Assembly (NCBI RefSeq): GCF_021353265.1 | Contig: NZ_JAJTWU010000002.1 | Span: 1-64,000 of the forward strand | Direction of reading: 5' to 3' | Length of the DNA stretch: 64,000 nucleotides | Source: Pelomonas cellulosilytica | GTDB lineage: Bacteria > Pseudomonadota > Gammaproteobacteria > Burkholderiales > Burkholderiaceae_C | Shown here: positions 46,101-53,387 of the stretch, in pieces | How positions within the stretch are numbered: position 1 is the first letter of the stretch | How the letters are laid out: the number at the start of each line of letters is the position of its first letter | The notes under the pieces: generated by a model | The model's database searches: none | The model's input: the letters and a program-made list of their open reading frames with translations, nothing else | Told to the model about the DNA's origin: nothing | Translations under genes and position numbers: made by a program

Positions 46101-46633
46101 TGAACGGCGTGCAGGGGTATACGGGGCTCACCACCGTCGAGGCCGGCACTCTGGGCGGGCATGGTGAGCTGGAGCGGCTGGCGGTGCAGGCGGCCACGCT
46201 GGCGCCGGGCGAGAGCGCCGGCCTGTTCAGCGTGCGGCAGGGCCTGAGCTTCGCCGGCGGCGCCGTGCTGGCGATGGAGCTGGGCGGCCTCGCCCGCGGC
46301 AGCGGTTACGACGCGCTGGACGTCGGTGGCAACGTGGACCTCGGGACCGACACGCGGCTGCAGCTCAGCTTCATCGGCGGCTTTACCGCGGCGGCGGGAC
46401 AGAGCTTCCAGCTGGTCGGCACCGCGGGCGACTGGGTCGGCCAGTTCGCCAACGTGGCCGACGGCGGCCGGCTGCTGACGACCGATGGTGCCGGTAGCTT
46501 CGTCGTGCACTACGGCAGCGGCCAGGGGCTCGCGCTGAGCGACTTCCAGGCGGCGGCCGTGCCAGAGCCGGCCAGCTGGGCGCTTCTGGCCGCCGGCGGC
46601 GGGCTGCTGGCCTGGCGGCGACGCAGGGGCTGA
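43139..46633 (+). CDS. Giant PEP-CTERM protein with autotransporter-type beta repeats
   Basis: This 1164-residue exported protein has a signal peptide (about residues 1-27, cleavage near GGAAV) and then VHVWTGAGSANWSDAANWTGG, the start typical of PATR-type surface proteins. Many autotransporter-associated beta-strand repeats follow (GSNSFDGGTTVASGAAL, GNNSFAG-like, LLKTGEGTLVVNGVQGYTGLTTVEAGTLGG). A late domain resembles the part before autotransporter barrels, but no barrel is present. Instead the C-terminus is a PEP-CTERM signal (VPEPASWALLAAGGG, 1141-1164). It is therefore a probable exosortase-sorted adhesin or matrix protein. The start is GTG at 43139, two bases after the previous stop. 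Confidence 0.9.
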   Translation: MARRYALRALPAALALLGMLPAPGGAAVHVWTGAGSANWSDAANWTGGLPAAGGELLLDSATRTASFNDMAGLTLLSLTLGANAPAPAVSGQALRFQGDGAALRLLSDGGHGTVDNALVLDSTLHVTGGPSSGSQLFLSGDIGGSGGFTAIGGRTVLSGSNSFDGGTTVASGAALGVAAGGLAATRGIQVAHGGELQIVDSNVSTTLTASIALGGTLSSSAGFVQTPFGLVPGGIVQGAITLTDAATITAVGGTPARPVKFVVGSPVDRAGQPLTLSTGGANNTLTTAAINGNGTLTLRPNGGAISTGAVTGTGDLVASGNGGSATVASLAGRGRVLVDFTPNSFSELVVTGALTGQHDLDVRGGTLSLGSTVPLEFDGQVSLRGSGTLSLGRESVLGTASPKLQFVSGGRLLVRDGLGLTRPLVTTGGQALVQFGGGSNTVSGAISGDGGISFVGPNIALTGDNSFAGGLAILNDGTVNAAGLPNLTTLRFLNDGNLGQAGQGVTLGGALALPDGYTLTRPLTVIGTAAAISGGGDHTLAGPITGDGRLNLGGAARYVLSGTATHAGGVTVAGQSDGQAAVLVIDSDARLGAATGVLNLGRSSGFFTLPGTLVAAGRLDIAATRSTSFRDMTVDTHGFDVIFNQPIDGLGLTKAGAGTWTLNTANTRTGADNVVRVLQGTLALGVDEALGPRSLVDVSAGAQLALGGHALTVTSLNTGDGSTVDLGAGGRLNPLFGTLDGMLTGQGQLLVGRDGFSPGAVTLNGANGFSGGIAVTNGSRLTAGHVDALGAATNALRLDNGTLEASGRLAAPLVIGNAANLQIGTGGAGFLAGGQSVVIERTLTGPLALRLQGGSLPSSLGGDGGSTDVRLAARDNRFTGDLVLGDPQGFGAAVVGLTADGSLGAAGNRLVLGKSVFDGETTRSAIGGLRAWDSFTLAAGRTVLLDGSAGDTAGFIDTNGHTLVLARGIGELQPGLGLLKTGEGTLVVNGVQGYTGLTTVEAGTLGGHGELERLAVQAATLAPGESAGLFSVRQGLSFAGGAVLAMELGGLARGSGYDALDVGGNVDLGTDTRLQLSFIGGFTAAAGQSFQLVGTAGDWVGQFANVADGGRLLTTDGAGSFVVHYGSGQGLALSDFQAAAVPEPASWALLAAGGGLLAWRRRRG

Positions 46634-46688
46634 GAGCCAGCCGGGTCAGACACAAACCAGCGACAAGGCCCGGTTAACGTCAGGGCTC

Positions 46689-47711
46689 ATGAGCCCGCAT
46701 CGACCCGCCCGTCCGGACCGCCGCACGCTGCTGCTGGCGGCCATCTGCCTGACGCTTGCCGCCTGCGCCGGCGGCCCGCCCGAGCCCAAGCCCTGGGTCG
46801 AGACCGCCACGCGCGAGCTGGGGCTGGCACTGGCCAGCTTCGAGGTGCAAGGGCGGCGCGTGAACGTCACGCGCAGCGCCCACGCGCCGGCCGCCACGCC
46901 GGTCGTCGTCTACCTGCCCGGGCTGGGCCAGGGCAGCGACGCCGGCCAGCGCTGGGCCACCGCCTGGGCGCAGGCCGGCTACACGGTGCTGGCGGTGCAG
47001 CCGCTTGAAGCCGACGCGGCGGCCTGGAGGTCGGAGCTGTCGCGCACCGGCGAGTTCCGCGAGCTGGGCCTGCTGCACTACGGCGATGCCTTGCGCGCCG
47101 ACCGCCTGGCCGCGCTGCGCCGCCTGCTGCCGGCGATGCAGGCAGCCCAGCCCGCGCTGGACTGGCGCCGTGCCGCACTGGCCGGCTATGACACCGGGGC
47201 GCAGACGGCCCTGGATTCTCGCGGCGACGCCGGCTGGCAGGCTGTCCTCGCGATCAGCCCGCCGGCCATGCAAGCCCCCGCCCATGGCGCGCCGACGCTG
47301 GTCATTACCAGCGAGGTCGACCAGGACCCGCTGGGCCTGCTGCGCAGCCCCGGCGAGCGTCGCCAGGCCTTCGACACGCTGGCGCCCGGCAGCGGCTGGC
47401 TGCTGATGCTGGGCGCCGTTTCACACGCGGCGCTCGCCGGCACGCTGGCGCCCGAGGGCTGGCATGGGCAGGACCAGCACCGTGGCCCGGCGGGCATGGG
47501 CGGCGGGCTGGGGGGCGGCATGGGCGGCGGGCGCGGCGAGGGCCATGCGAGAGGCCCCGCCGGTGGCGGCGCCCGCGGGCCGCGCAGCGGCAGTGCCACC
47601 GAGGCCGCGCAGTCCGACCTGGGCAGCGGCCTGAGCCTGAGCACCACCTTCCTGGCAGCGCAGTTGGGCGGCCAGCCGCTGCCGGCCGGCACTCAGCTTC
47701 TGCCACGCTGA
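46689..47711 (+). CDS. Alpha/beta-hydrolase-fold lipoprotein with Asp at nucleophile position
   Basis: This 340-residue protein has a lipoprotein signal (LTLAAC, Cys near residue 26), then an alpha/beta-hydrolase domain resembling chlorophyllase/PET-hydrolase-like lipases: PVVVYLPGLGQGSD (oxyanion region) and the nucleophile elbow ALAGYDTGAQTALD. Later come SEVDQDPLG (acid) and GAVSHAALAG (His). In related lipases the elbow is GxSxG; here Asp stands where Ser is expected. A Gly/Arg-rich low-complexity insertion (about 260-300, GMGGGLGGGMGGGRGEG) follows. With Asp it may be a dehalogenase-like enzyme or a non-enzymatic relative. ATG at 46689. Confidence 0.8.
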   Translation: MSPHRPARPDRRTLLLAAICLTLAACAGGPPEPKPWVETATRELGLALASFEVQGRRVNVTRSAHAPAATPVVVYLPGLGQGSDAGQRWATAWAQAGYTVLAVQPLEADAAAWRSELSRTGEFRELGLLHYGDALRADRLAALRRLLPAMQAAQPALDWRRAALAGYDTGAQTALDSRGDAGWQAVLAISPPAMQAPAHGAPTLVITSEVDQDPLGLLRSPGERRQAFDTLAPGSGWLLMLGAVSHAALAGTLAPEGWHGQDQHRGPAGMGGGLGGGMGGGRGEGHARGPAGGGARGPRSGSATEAAQSDLGSGLSLSTTFLAAQLGGQPLPAGTQLLPR

Positions 47712-47750
47712 GCCGGGCCGTCGGTGCCGCGCCGGCCCCATGGGCCGGGG

Positions 47751-49607
47751 TCAGTCGTCGAGCCCGAGGAAGCCGCCGCTCTGGTGCGCCCACAGCCGCG
47801 CGTAGATGCCGTTCATCGCGAGCAGCTCGGCATGCGTGCCCTGCTCGACGATGCGGCCGGCGTCCATGACGATGAGGCGGTCCAGCGCGGCTATGGTCGA
47901 GAGCCGGTGCGCGATGGCCACCACCGTCTTGCCTTCCATCAGCGTGTAGAGGCTTTGCTGGATGGCCGACTCCACCTCGCTGTCGAGTGCGCTGGTGGCC
48001 TCGTCCAGCAGCAGGATGGGTGCGTCCTTCAGCATGACGCGGGCAATCGCGATCCGCTGGCGTTGGCCGCCGGACAACTTCACGCCGCGCTCGCCGACGA
48101 AGGCCTCCAGACCCGTGCGGCCCTTGGGGTCGGACAGCTGCGCGATGAACTCGTCGGCATGGGCCTGCCGGGCGGCATGCGCCAGGTCGGCGGGCGTCGC
48201 GTCGGGGCGACCGTAGAGGATGTTGTCGGCCACCGAGCGGTGCAGCAGCGAGGTGTCCTGCGTGACCATGCCGATGTGGCGGCGCAGCGAGTCCTGTGTG
48301 ATGTGGCGGATGTCCTGTCCGTCGATGAGGATGCGGCCGCCGCCTTCCGGTAGGTCGTGCAGGCGCAGCAGCAGGTTCACCAGCGTGCTCTTGCCCGCGC
48401 CGCTGCGGCCCACGAGGCCGATCTTCTCGCCGGGCCTGATCGTCAGGTCCAGCCCGTCGACGACGACCTTGCCGTTCGGGTAGGCGAAGCGCAGTTGCTC
48501 GAACCGCACCTCGCCACGCGGCACGGTCAGCGCGGTCGCGCCGTCAGCGTCCACCACGGTGTTGGGCTTTGACAGCGTCGTCAGGCCGTCCTGCACGGTG
48601 CCGATGTGCTCGAAGAGGGACGCCATCTCCCACATGATCCAGTGCGAGATGCCGTTGAGCCGCATCGCCATGGCCGTGGCGGCGGCCACCGCGCCCACGC
48701 CCACGGCGCTCGTGCTCCAAAGCCACAGCGACAGCAGCGCGGTGGAGCCCACCAGCAGCGCCGACAGCGCCGAGTTGACGACCTCGAAGCCCGTCACCAG
48801 CCGCATCTGGCCGTAGGCCGTGACCATGAAGTCCTGCATCGCCGACTTGGCATAGGCGGCCTCGCGCCGGTCATGGGCGAACAGCTTGACGGTGGCGATG
48901 TTGGTGTAGGCGTCGGTGATGCGGCCCGTCATCAGGCTGCGTGCATCCGCCTGAGCCTGCGCGATCTTGCCCAGCCGCGGCACGAAGTAGCGCAGTGCGA
49001 CGACGTACAGCGCCAGCCAGAGGCCGAACGGCGCCATCAGCCACGCATCGAAGCCGGCGACGATGGCCACCATCGTGCCGAAATAGACGGCCACGTAGAC
49101 GAGGATGTCCACGACGATGAGCCATGTGTCGCGCACTGCCAGTGCGGTCTGCATGACCTTGGTGGCGATGCGGCCGGCGAATTCGTCGCCGAAGAAGGCC
49201 AGGCTCTGCGCCAGCATGCGGCGGTGGAAGATCCAGCGCAGCCGCATCGGGAAGTTGCCGAACACGCCCTGGTACTTCGTCAGCGCCTGCGCCCCGGTCA
49301 GCGCGATGCTGGCGGCGAGCACGGCCAGCAGCATCGTCACGATTGGCTGGGGCTGGCTCCACAACTCGGCCGGCTTCACGGCCGCGAGCCGGTCCACGAG
49401 GGAGGCTACAAGCCTGAACAACCAGGCCTCCGCCGCTGCGATGCTGGCCGTCAGCAGCGTGATGCCGAACAGATGCGGCCGCACTCCATCCGCGCAGCGC
49501 CACAGGAAGGCGAAGAAGCCATTCGGCGGCGCGGCGACGGCGGTCTCGGGGTAGGGATCGACGAGGCGCTCGAAGCGCGAGGTGAGGGGGCGGAACAGGG
49601 AAGCCAT
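47751..49607 (-). CDS. ABC exporter, fused permease and ATPase
   Basis: This 618-residue half-transporter of the MsbA/LmrA type has six transmembrane helices in about residues 40-330 and a C-terminal nucleotide-binding domain. That domain carries Walker A GRSGAGKST, signature LSGGQRQRIAIARV, Walker B ILLLDEATSALDSE and the H-loop IAHRLS. It should work as a homodimer in the inner membrane and export a lipid, drug or peptide; the substrate cannot be told. Transcribed alone, convergent with the hydrolase gene. Confidence 0.94.
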   Translation of the reverse strand: MASLFRPLTSRFERLVDPYPETAVAAPPNGFFAFLWRCADGVRPHLFGITLLTASIAAAEAWLFRLVASLVDRLAAVKPAELWSQPQPIVTMLLAVLAASIALTGAQALTKYQGVFGNFPMRLRWIFHRRMLAQSLAFFGDEFAGRIATKVMQTALAVRDTWLIVVDILVYVAVYFGTMVAIVAGFDAWLMAPFGLWLALYVVALRYFVPRLGKIAQAQADARSLMTGRITDAYTNIATVKLFAHDRREAAYAKSAMQDFMVTAYGQMRLVTGFEVVNSALSALLVGSTALLSLWLWSTSAVGVGAVAAATAMAMRLNGISHWIMWEMASLFEHIGTVQDGLTTLSKPNTVVDADGATALTVPRGEVRFEQLRFAYPNGKVVVDGLDLTIRPGEKIGLVGRSGAGKSTLVNLLLRLHDLPEGGGRILIDGQDIRHITQDSLRRHIGMVTQDTSLLHRSVADNILYGRPDATPADLAHAARQAHADEFIAQLSDPKGRTGLEAFVGERGVKLSGGQRQRIAIARVMLKDAPILLLDEATSALDSEVESAIQQSLYTLMEGKTVVAIAHRLSTIAALDRLIVMDAGRIVEQGTHAELLAMNGIYARLWAHQSGGFLGLDD

Positions 49608-49705
49608 GCGGTGCCGGCGCGCGGCGCGCTGGCGCCAAGCGTGTGGACGAAAAGCCGCTAGTTTCGCTAAACCGCGGAGCGGGTCATCGCTGCATTCAAT
49701 CCAGC

Positions 49706-49981
49706 TCAGCGCCGCCCGGCGCCCTTCGGAGCGCGGCGGCTCCAGTACTGGAAGGCGTCCTCGTGTACCTCCACGTCCACCTCGGCAACCCGCTGGGCCA
49801 GGCGCTCCTGCACCTCGGTCACGGCCTGGTTGTAGACGAGGGGCGCGATCTCCTCCAGGAAGAAGCCCAGCAGCGCGCCGGCCGCAAGGTTGCCAACGCG
49901 GTCATCGAACTCGGCCTCCAGGTAGCGCTGCAGCGACGCGATGGCCTGCTCGCGCTCAGCGCGGTCCAGCTCGATGGTCAT
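49706..49981 (-). CDS. DUF2164 family protein
   Basis: This 91-residue protein matches DUF2164: IELDRAEREQAIASLQRYLE, EFDDRVGNLAAGALLGFFLEEIAP and VYNQAVTEVQERLAQRVAE. Cytoplasmic; function unknown. Its ATG at 49981 overlaps the last codon of the broken upstream gene by four bases, so the two were once translated together. Confidence 0.88.
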   Translation of the reverse strand: MTIELDRAEREQAIASLQRYLEAEFDDRVGNLAAGALLGFFLEEIAPLVYNQAVTEVQERLAQRVAEVDVEVHEDAFQYWSRRAPKGAGRR

Positions 49982-50409
49982 GGCGTCACTCCGCTGGCTG
50001 CCGGCGTGGCGGCGGCCGGCACCGGCACGACGACGCCCGGCGTCAGCGAGATCTCGTCCACCGGCGTGACGCCGGTGACGAAGTAGCGCGTGTCGCCGAA
50101 GCAGGAGCCCGGCAGGCCCACCTTCTCCTCGTAGTGCAGGTTCACGCGCCGGCCCATCAGCTTGTTGATGGCGGCGGCCGTCGCCTCGTCGTGCACCGTG
50201 AAGTAGAACTTCTCGACGGTAGCCGTGCCCGGCAGCGAGACGAGCGCCTGCTCGCCCTCCCAGGTCTTGCAGACCCAGCCCTTGTGCGAAAACTTCTGCA
50301 CCCAGCCGGCCCGCTCGCCGTCGGAGTAGCTCCAGCGCTAGGCGAAGAACAGCCAGGCGATGAAGAGCAGCAGCAGGGCGACGAGGGTCAGGGCGATCTT
50401 CAGGCGCAT
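49978..50409 (-). pseudogene. Membrane-anchored small protein interrupted by an in-frame TAG
   Basis: From ATG 50409 the frame encodes a 23-residue membrane segment (MRLKIALTLVALLLLFIAWL). It meets TAG at 50340-50338, then continues in the same frame with RWSYSDGERAGWVQKFSHKG and WVCKTWEGEQALVS to the stop at 49978. The two halves together make one recognisable protein of about 143 residues: an N-terminal membrane anchor and a periplasmic domain. I recall this family from related bacteria, where a Trp stands at the position of the TAG, so one base change (TGG to TAG) would explain the break. The frame from 50301 (ATG) may still be translated as a domain without anchor. Function unknown. Confidence 0.78.
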
Positions 50410-50445
50410 GAGGTGCTGGGAGAGCCGGGGCGCGGCGATTGTGCG

Positions 50446-50715
50446 TCAGCGCGCGAAGCGTTCGGCCGACCGCGCGCGGGCCTTGGCGGCCTCCACCTCG
50501 CGGTTCTTCGGCTCGGCCGTTGTCGTCAGCGAGGCGATCAACGTGCGGGCCTCCGCCGTGATGGCGGCTACCGCGCGGTCGAACGCCGCCTGGTTGGCCT
50601 GCGACGGCACGTTGAAGCCGCTGAGCTTGCGCACGAACTGCAGGGCCGCATCGCGGATTTCCACCTCGGTCGCGGGCGGCTCGAAGTTGAAGAGGGTGCG
50701 GATGTTGCGGCACAT
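50446..50715 (-). CDS. DUF2277 family protein
   Basis: This 89-residue protein closely fits DUF2277: it starts MCRNIRTLFNFEPPAT, then EIRDAALQFVRKLSGFNVPS, and ends in a charged helix. Cytoplasmic, function unknown. The ATG at 50715 has a good GGAG (GGAGACCCCC) upstream. It follows the oxidoreductase-like gene by 13 bp on the same strand. Confidence 0.9.
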   Translation of the reverse strand: MCRNIRTLFNFEPPATEVEIRDAALQFVRKLSGFNVPSQANQAAFDRAVAAITAEARTLIASLTTTAEPKNREVEAAKARARSAERFAR

Positions 50716-50728
50716 GAGGGGGTCTCCT

Positions 50729-50902
50729 TCAGCGGCCGTCGGGATGCCGTTCCCGCCACGCCCGCAGCTTCTGGCGGTAGTCGTCCATCGCGAGGTCGTA
50801 GAGGTCGAAGATGCACGGGTCACAGCCGTTGCCGCAGCAGTTGTCCAGGTCGGGCTGGGGCGGCGGCAGGGGCTCGGGGTCGTCGTCGGGCGCGGGCGTC
50901 AT
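50729..50902 (-). CDS. Oxidoreductase-like domain protein, short
   Basis: This 57-residue protein has the small Cys motif of the oxidoreductase-like domain family: NCCGNGCDPCIFDLYD (four Cys between 22 and 30), preceded by a Pro/Asp-rich N-terminus and followed by MDDYRQKLRAWRERH. The Cys cluster could bind a metal or form disulfides; function unknown. ATG at 50902, stop at 50729. It probably shares a transcript with the DUF2277 gene. Confidence 0.8.
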   Translation of the reverse strand: MTPAPDDDPEPLPPPQPDLDNCCGNGCDPCIFDLYDLAMDDYRQKLRAWRERHPDGR

Positions 50903-50984
50903 TGGGCTTATTGTGGAGGCGCCCTAACGGATTCCTGATGCCGGCCGGCCTAGCATCCCGCCACGTCTTTGCCAGGAGCACCGC

Positions 50985-51311
50985 ATGTTGATCGTCACTA
51001 CCGAGAACCTCGCCGGCCACCGCGTCACCGAGGTCAAGGGCCAAGTCTTCGGCGTCGTCGTGCGCAGCCGGGGCCTCGCGGGCAACGTGATGGCCGGGTT
51101 GCGCTCCCTCGTCGGCGGCGAGATCACGGAGTACACCCAACTGCTGGAGGAGGCCCGCCGCCACGCCATCGACCGCATGGTCAAGAACGCCACGCTGATG
51201 GGTGCCAGTGCGGTGGTCATGATGCGCTTCGACTCGTCCGAGATGGGGCAGACGATGAGCGAGATCGTTGCTTACGGCACGGCGGTCGTCGTCGAGAAGC
51301 TGCCGGGCTGA
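50985..51311 (+). CDS. YbjQ/UPF0145 family protein
   Basis: This 108-residue protein is a YbjQ-type heavy-metal-binding-domain-like protein: VTTENLAGHRVTEVKGQVFG, RSRGLAGNVMAGLRSLVGGE, and EARRHAIDRMVKNATLMGA. The family forms pentamers in known structures; function not established. Cytoplasmic. It is followed by a small membrane protein gene after four bases. Confidence 0.92.
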   Translation: MLIVTTENLAGHRVTEVKGQVFGVVVRSRGLAGNVMAGLRSLVGGEITEYTQLLEEARRHAIDRMVKNATLMGASAVVMMRFDSSEMGQTMSEIVAYGTAVVVEKLPG

Positions 51312-51315
51312 CGCC

Positions 51316-51603
51316 ATGCTGCGCACATTGCTGTTGATCGTGTCGGTCGCGGCGTTTGCCGTCGGGCTGGGCGTGTGGTGGCTGGGTCATCGTGACGCCT
51401 TGCCTGTGGCGCTGTGGAGCGGCGGCCTCGCGCTGGCCGTGGCGGTGGAGCGCTGGCGGTACCGTGCGCGCACCGTCGCTGGCGAGGGCTGGGAGCCCAC
51501 GGAGGAACGCTTCATCGACCCCGAGTCGGGGCAGCCGATGAGGGTGCTGTTCAACCCGCGCACCGGCGAGCGGCGCTACGAGGCCATGGCTGGGCATGAC
51601 TGA
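51316..51603 (+). CDS. Small membrane protein of unknown function
   Basis: This 95-residue protein has two hydrophobic segments (residues about 3-23 and 30-45) and then a polar C-terminal tail (RFIDPESGQPMRVLFNPRTG) on one side of the membrane. The tail contains a repeated Gly-Pro-Arg pattern. No family recognised. It overlaps the next gene by eight bases and follows the YbjQ gene by four, so all three are likely one operon. Confidence 0.78.
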   Translation: MLRTLLLIVSVAAFAVGLGVWWLGHRDALPVALWSGGLALAVAVERWRYRARTVAGEGWEPTEERFIDPESGQPMRVLFNPRTGERRYEAMAGHD

Positions 51604-52018
51604 CGGGACGGCCTATGCGATCAAGACCGGCATCGCCGACCCTTGCGCGCGGTCGTGGACGTTCACGGCACAGAAGACGATGTACGGCGGCAGGTACATC
51701 GCCGTGGGGGACAGGCTTTTCCTCTTCGCCAGCGAGAACGAGGGCGGCGTGGGGTTGGTGGCGCGCGGCGTCGTCACCGCGACTGAAGCTACGCCGCGGC
51801 TGACCGGCGTCCAGCGGCAGACGCCGCGCGTGAGCGTCTCCGTACGGCGCGACGCGCCGGCCTTGCGGCGGCTCGGTCGCGCGGACTTGAAGCCGTTCGA
51901 CGACTGGAACGACGGTCGGCCCGAGACGGAGCTGAACTTCAAGTTCTACCGCCAGGCGACCGACAAGATCGTGGGCTTGTCGACCGAGGCCGCAGCCTTT
52001 CTGGACGGATTCTTCTAG
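51596..52018 (+). CDS. Conserved protein of unknown function
   Basis: This 140-residue soluble protein begins AIKTGIADPCARSWTFTAQ and contains YIAVGDRLFLFASENEGGVG, a pattern reminiscent of EVE/PUA-like small domains that bind modified bases. The C-terminal half has NDGRPETELNFKFYRQATDK. I do not recognise the family with confidence. The ATG at 51596 overlaps the end of the previous gene, giving translational coupling. Confidence 0.7.
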   Translation: MTDGTAYAIKTGIADPCARSWTFTAQKTMYGGRYIAVGDRLFLFASENEGGVGLVARGVVTATEATPRLTGVQRQTPRVSVSVRRDAPALRRLGRADLKPFDDWNDGRPETELNFKFYRQATDKIVGLSTEAAAFLDGFF

Positions 52019-52119
52019 CCGTTCAGGCGCCACTGTGCAGATCGCCGGGCGGGCGACGGTGGCGCGGCGCGGGCAGCGGCTGCTGTCGGGCCGCGCCCGA
52101 CAGGCCCTACGCTGTGGGC

Positions 52120-53340
52120 ATGGATTCGCTGATTTCCGCCGCCGCCCGGGCCCTGGCCGCTGGAGACGCACTGCAGGCGCTCAAGCACGTGGCTCTGCGT
52201 GACGACCCGCCCGCGCTGGCGCTGCGGGGCATCGCGATGGCGCAGCTGGGCGAGCTGGCGCGTGCTCGCGAGCTGCTGCGGCGGGCGGCGCGCGGGTTCG
52301 GTGCCCACGAGGCGCTGTCGCATGCGCGCTGCGTGGTGGCCGAGGCCGAGGTGGCGCTGGCGCTGCGCGACGTGGCCGCGCCACCCCGCACGCTGGAGGC
52401 CGCGCGCGCCACGCTGGCCGCGCAGGGCGACCGTGCGAATGCGCTGCAGGCGACGTTGATCGCTGCGCGGCGTGCGCTGCTGCTGGGCAGGCTGGGCGAC
52501 GCGTCGGCGCTGCTGGCCTGCGCTGAGACGACGGGGCGGCCGCCACTGCCAGCCGCAGTGGCGGCGCTGGCTCGGGCCGAGCTGGCGCTGCGCCAGCTGC
52601 AGGTGGCCGAGGCAGAAGCTGCGCTGGCCGATGCGACGCTGGCGGCGCAGCGCAGCGGCATCCCGGCACTGCAGGCCGAGGCCGCCCAGCTGAGCGACGT
52701 GCTAACCCAGCCCGCGGCTCGTCGGCTGGGCCGCGGCGAGCCAAGGCCGCTGCGACTGCACGACGTGGCGGCGCTGCTGGCATCCGGCGCGCTGGTGGTG
52801 GACGCTTGCCGCCACCGACTGTGCGCGGGCGACCTGCAGCTGGCGCTTGCTCGCCGGCCGGTGCTCTTCACGCTGCTGCGCGTGCTGGCCGAGGCCTGGC
52901 CCGGCGACGCGGGCCGTGACGCGTTGATCGCCCGTGCCTTCCGGCTGCGTGACACGGACGACACGCACCGCGCCCGGCTGCGCGTGGAGATCGGCCGGCT
53001 GCGTGCGCTGGTGGCGGCCTTCGCGCGCATCGACGCGACGCCCACCGGCTTCGCGCTGCGCCCGCAGCAGGAGCGGGAGGTGGTGGTGCTGGTGCCCCCT
53101 TTTGACGGCGACGCGGGCGAGCTGATGGCGCTGCTGGCCGATGGGGCGGCCTGGTCCACGTCGGCGCTGGCCCTGGCGCTGGGTGACAGCCAGCGCACCG
53201 TGCAGCGCGCGCTGGCCGAGCTGGAGGCCAGCGGCCGCGTGCGGGCCATCGGCCAGGCGCGGGCGCGCCGCTGGCTGGCGCCGCCGCTGACCGGATTCAC
53301 GACGATCTTGTTACTCCCCGCCGCGCTGCCGCTTGCGTAG
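52120..53340 (+). CDS. Transcriptional regulator with two winged-helix domains
   Basis: This 406-residue protein has N-terminal helical TPR-like repeats (about 1-200). Next is an OmpR/SARP-like winged helix (about 225-310: RRPVLFTLLRVLAEAWPGD, then ARLRVEIGRLRALVAAFARI). A third, HTH-like module (about 335-385: WSTSALALALGDSQRTVQRA) is followed by a hydrophobic end. It is a DNA-binding regulator. The ATG at 52120 is preferred over the GTG at 52114. It precedes a beta-propeller gene and a DUF899 gene and may control them. Confidence 0.78.
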   Translation: MDSLISAAARALAAGDALQALKHVALRDDPPALALRGIAMAQLGELARARELLRRAARGFGAHEALSHARCVVAEAEVALALRDVAAPPRTLEAARATLAAQGDRANALQATLIAARRALLLGRLGDASALLACAETTGRPPLPAAVAALARAELALRQLQVAEAEAALADATLAAQRSGIPALQAEAAQLSDVLTQPAARRLGRGEPRPLRLHDVAALLASGALVVDACRHRLCAGDLQLALARRPVLFTLLRVLAEAWPGDAGRDALIARAFRLRDTDDTHRARLRVEIGRLRALVAAFARIDATPTGFALRPQQEREVVVLVPPFDGDAGELMALLADGAAWSTSALALALGDSQRTVQRALAELEASGRVRAIGQARARRWLAPPLTGFTTILLLPAALPLA

Positions 53341-53387
53341 ATTCACGTCCATGCGCTGACCCCGGCGCCCCTCACCCGGAGACGACG

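Noticed and set aside
42764..46510. Several long minus-strand frames opposite the PEP-CTERM genes
   Set aside because: These are shadows of the repeat-rich beta proteins and lack ribosome binding sites and domains.
34299..46633. An exosortase gene for the PEP-CTERM proteins
   Set aside because: No EpsH/XrtA-like multi-spanning protein with its Cys and Arg motifs was found in any frame of the window.
10374..50340. TAG reassigned as a sense codon in this organism
   Set aside because: Two in-frame TAGs sit inside conserved proteins, but TAG also ends several intact genes here (for example at 21001-21003, 29707-29709 and 52016-52018), so general recoding is unlikely; point mutations fit better.
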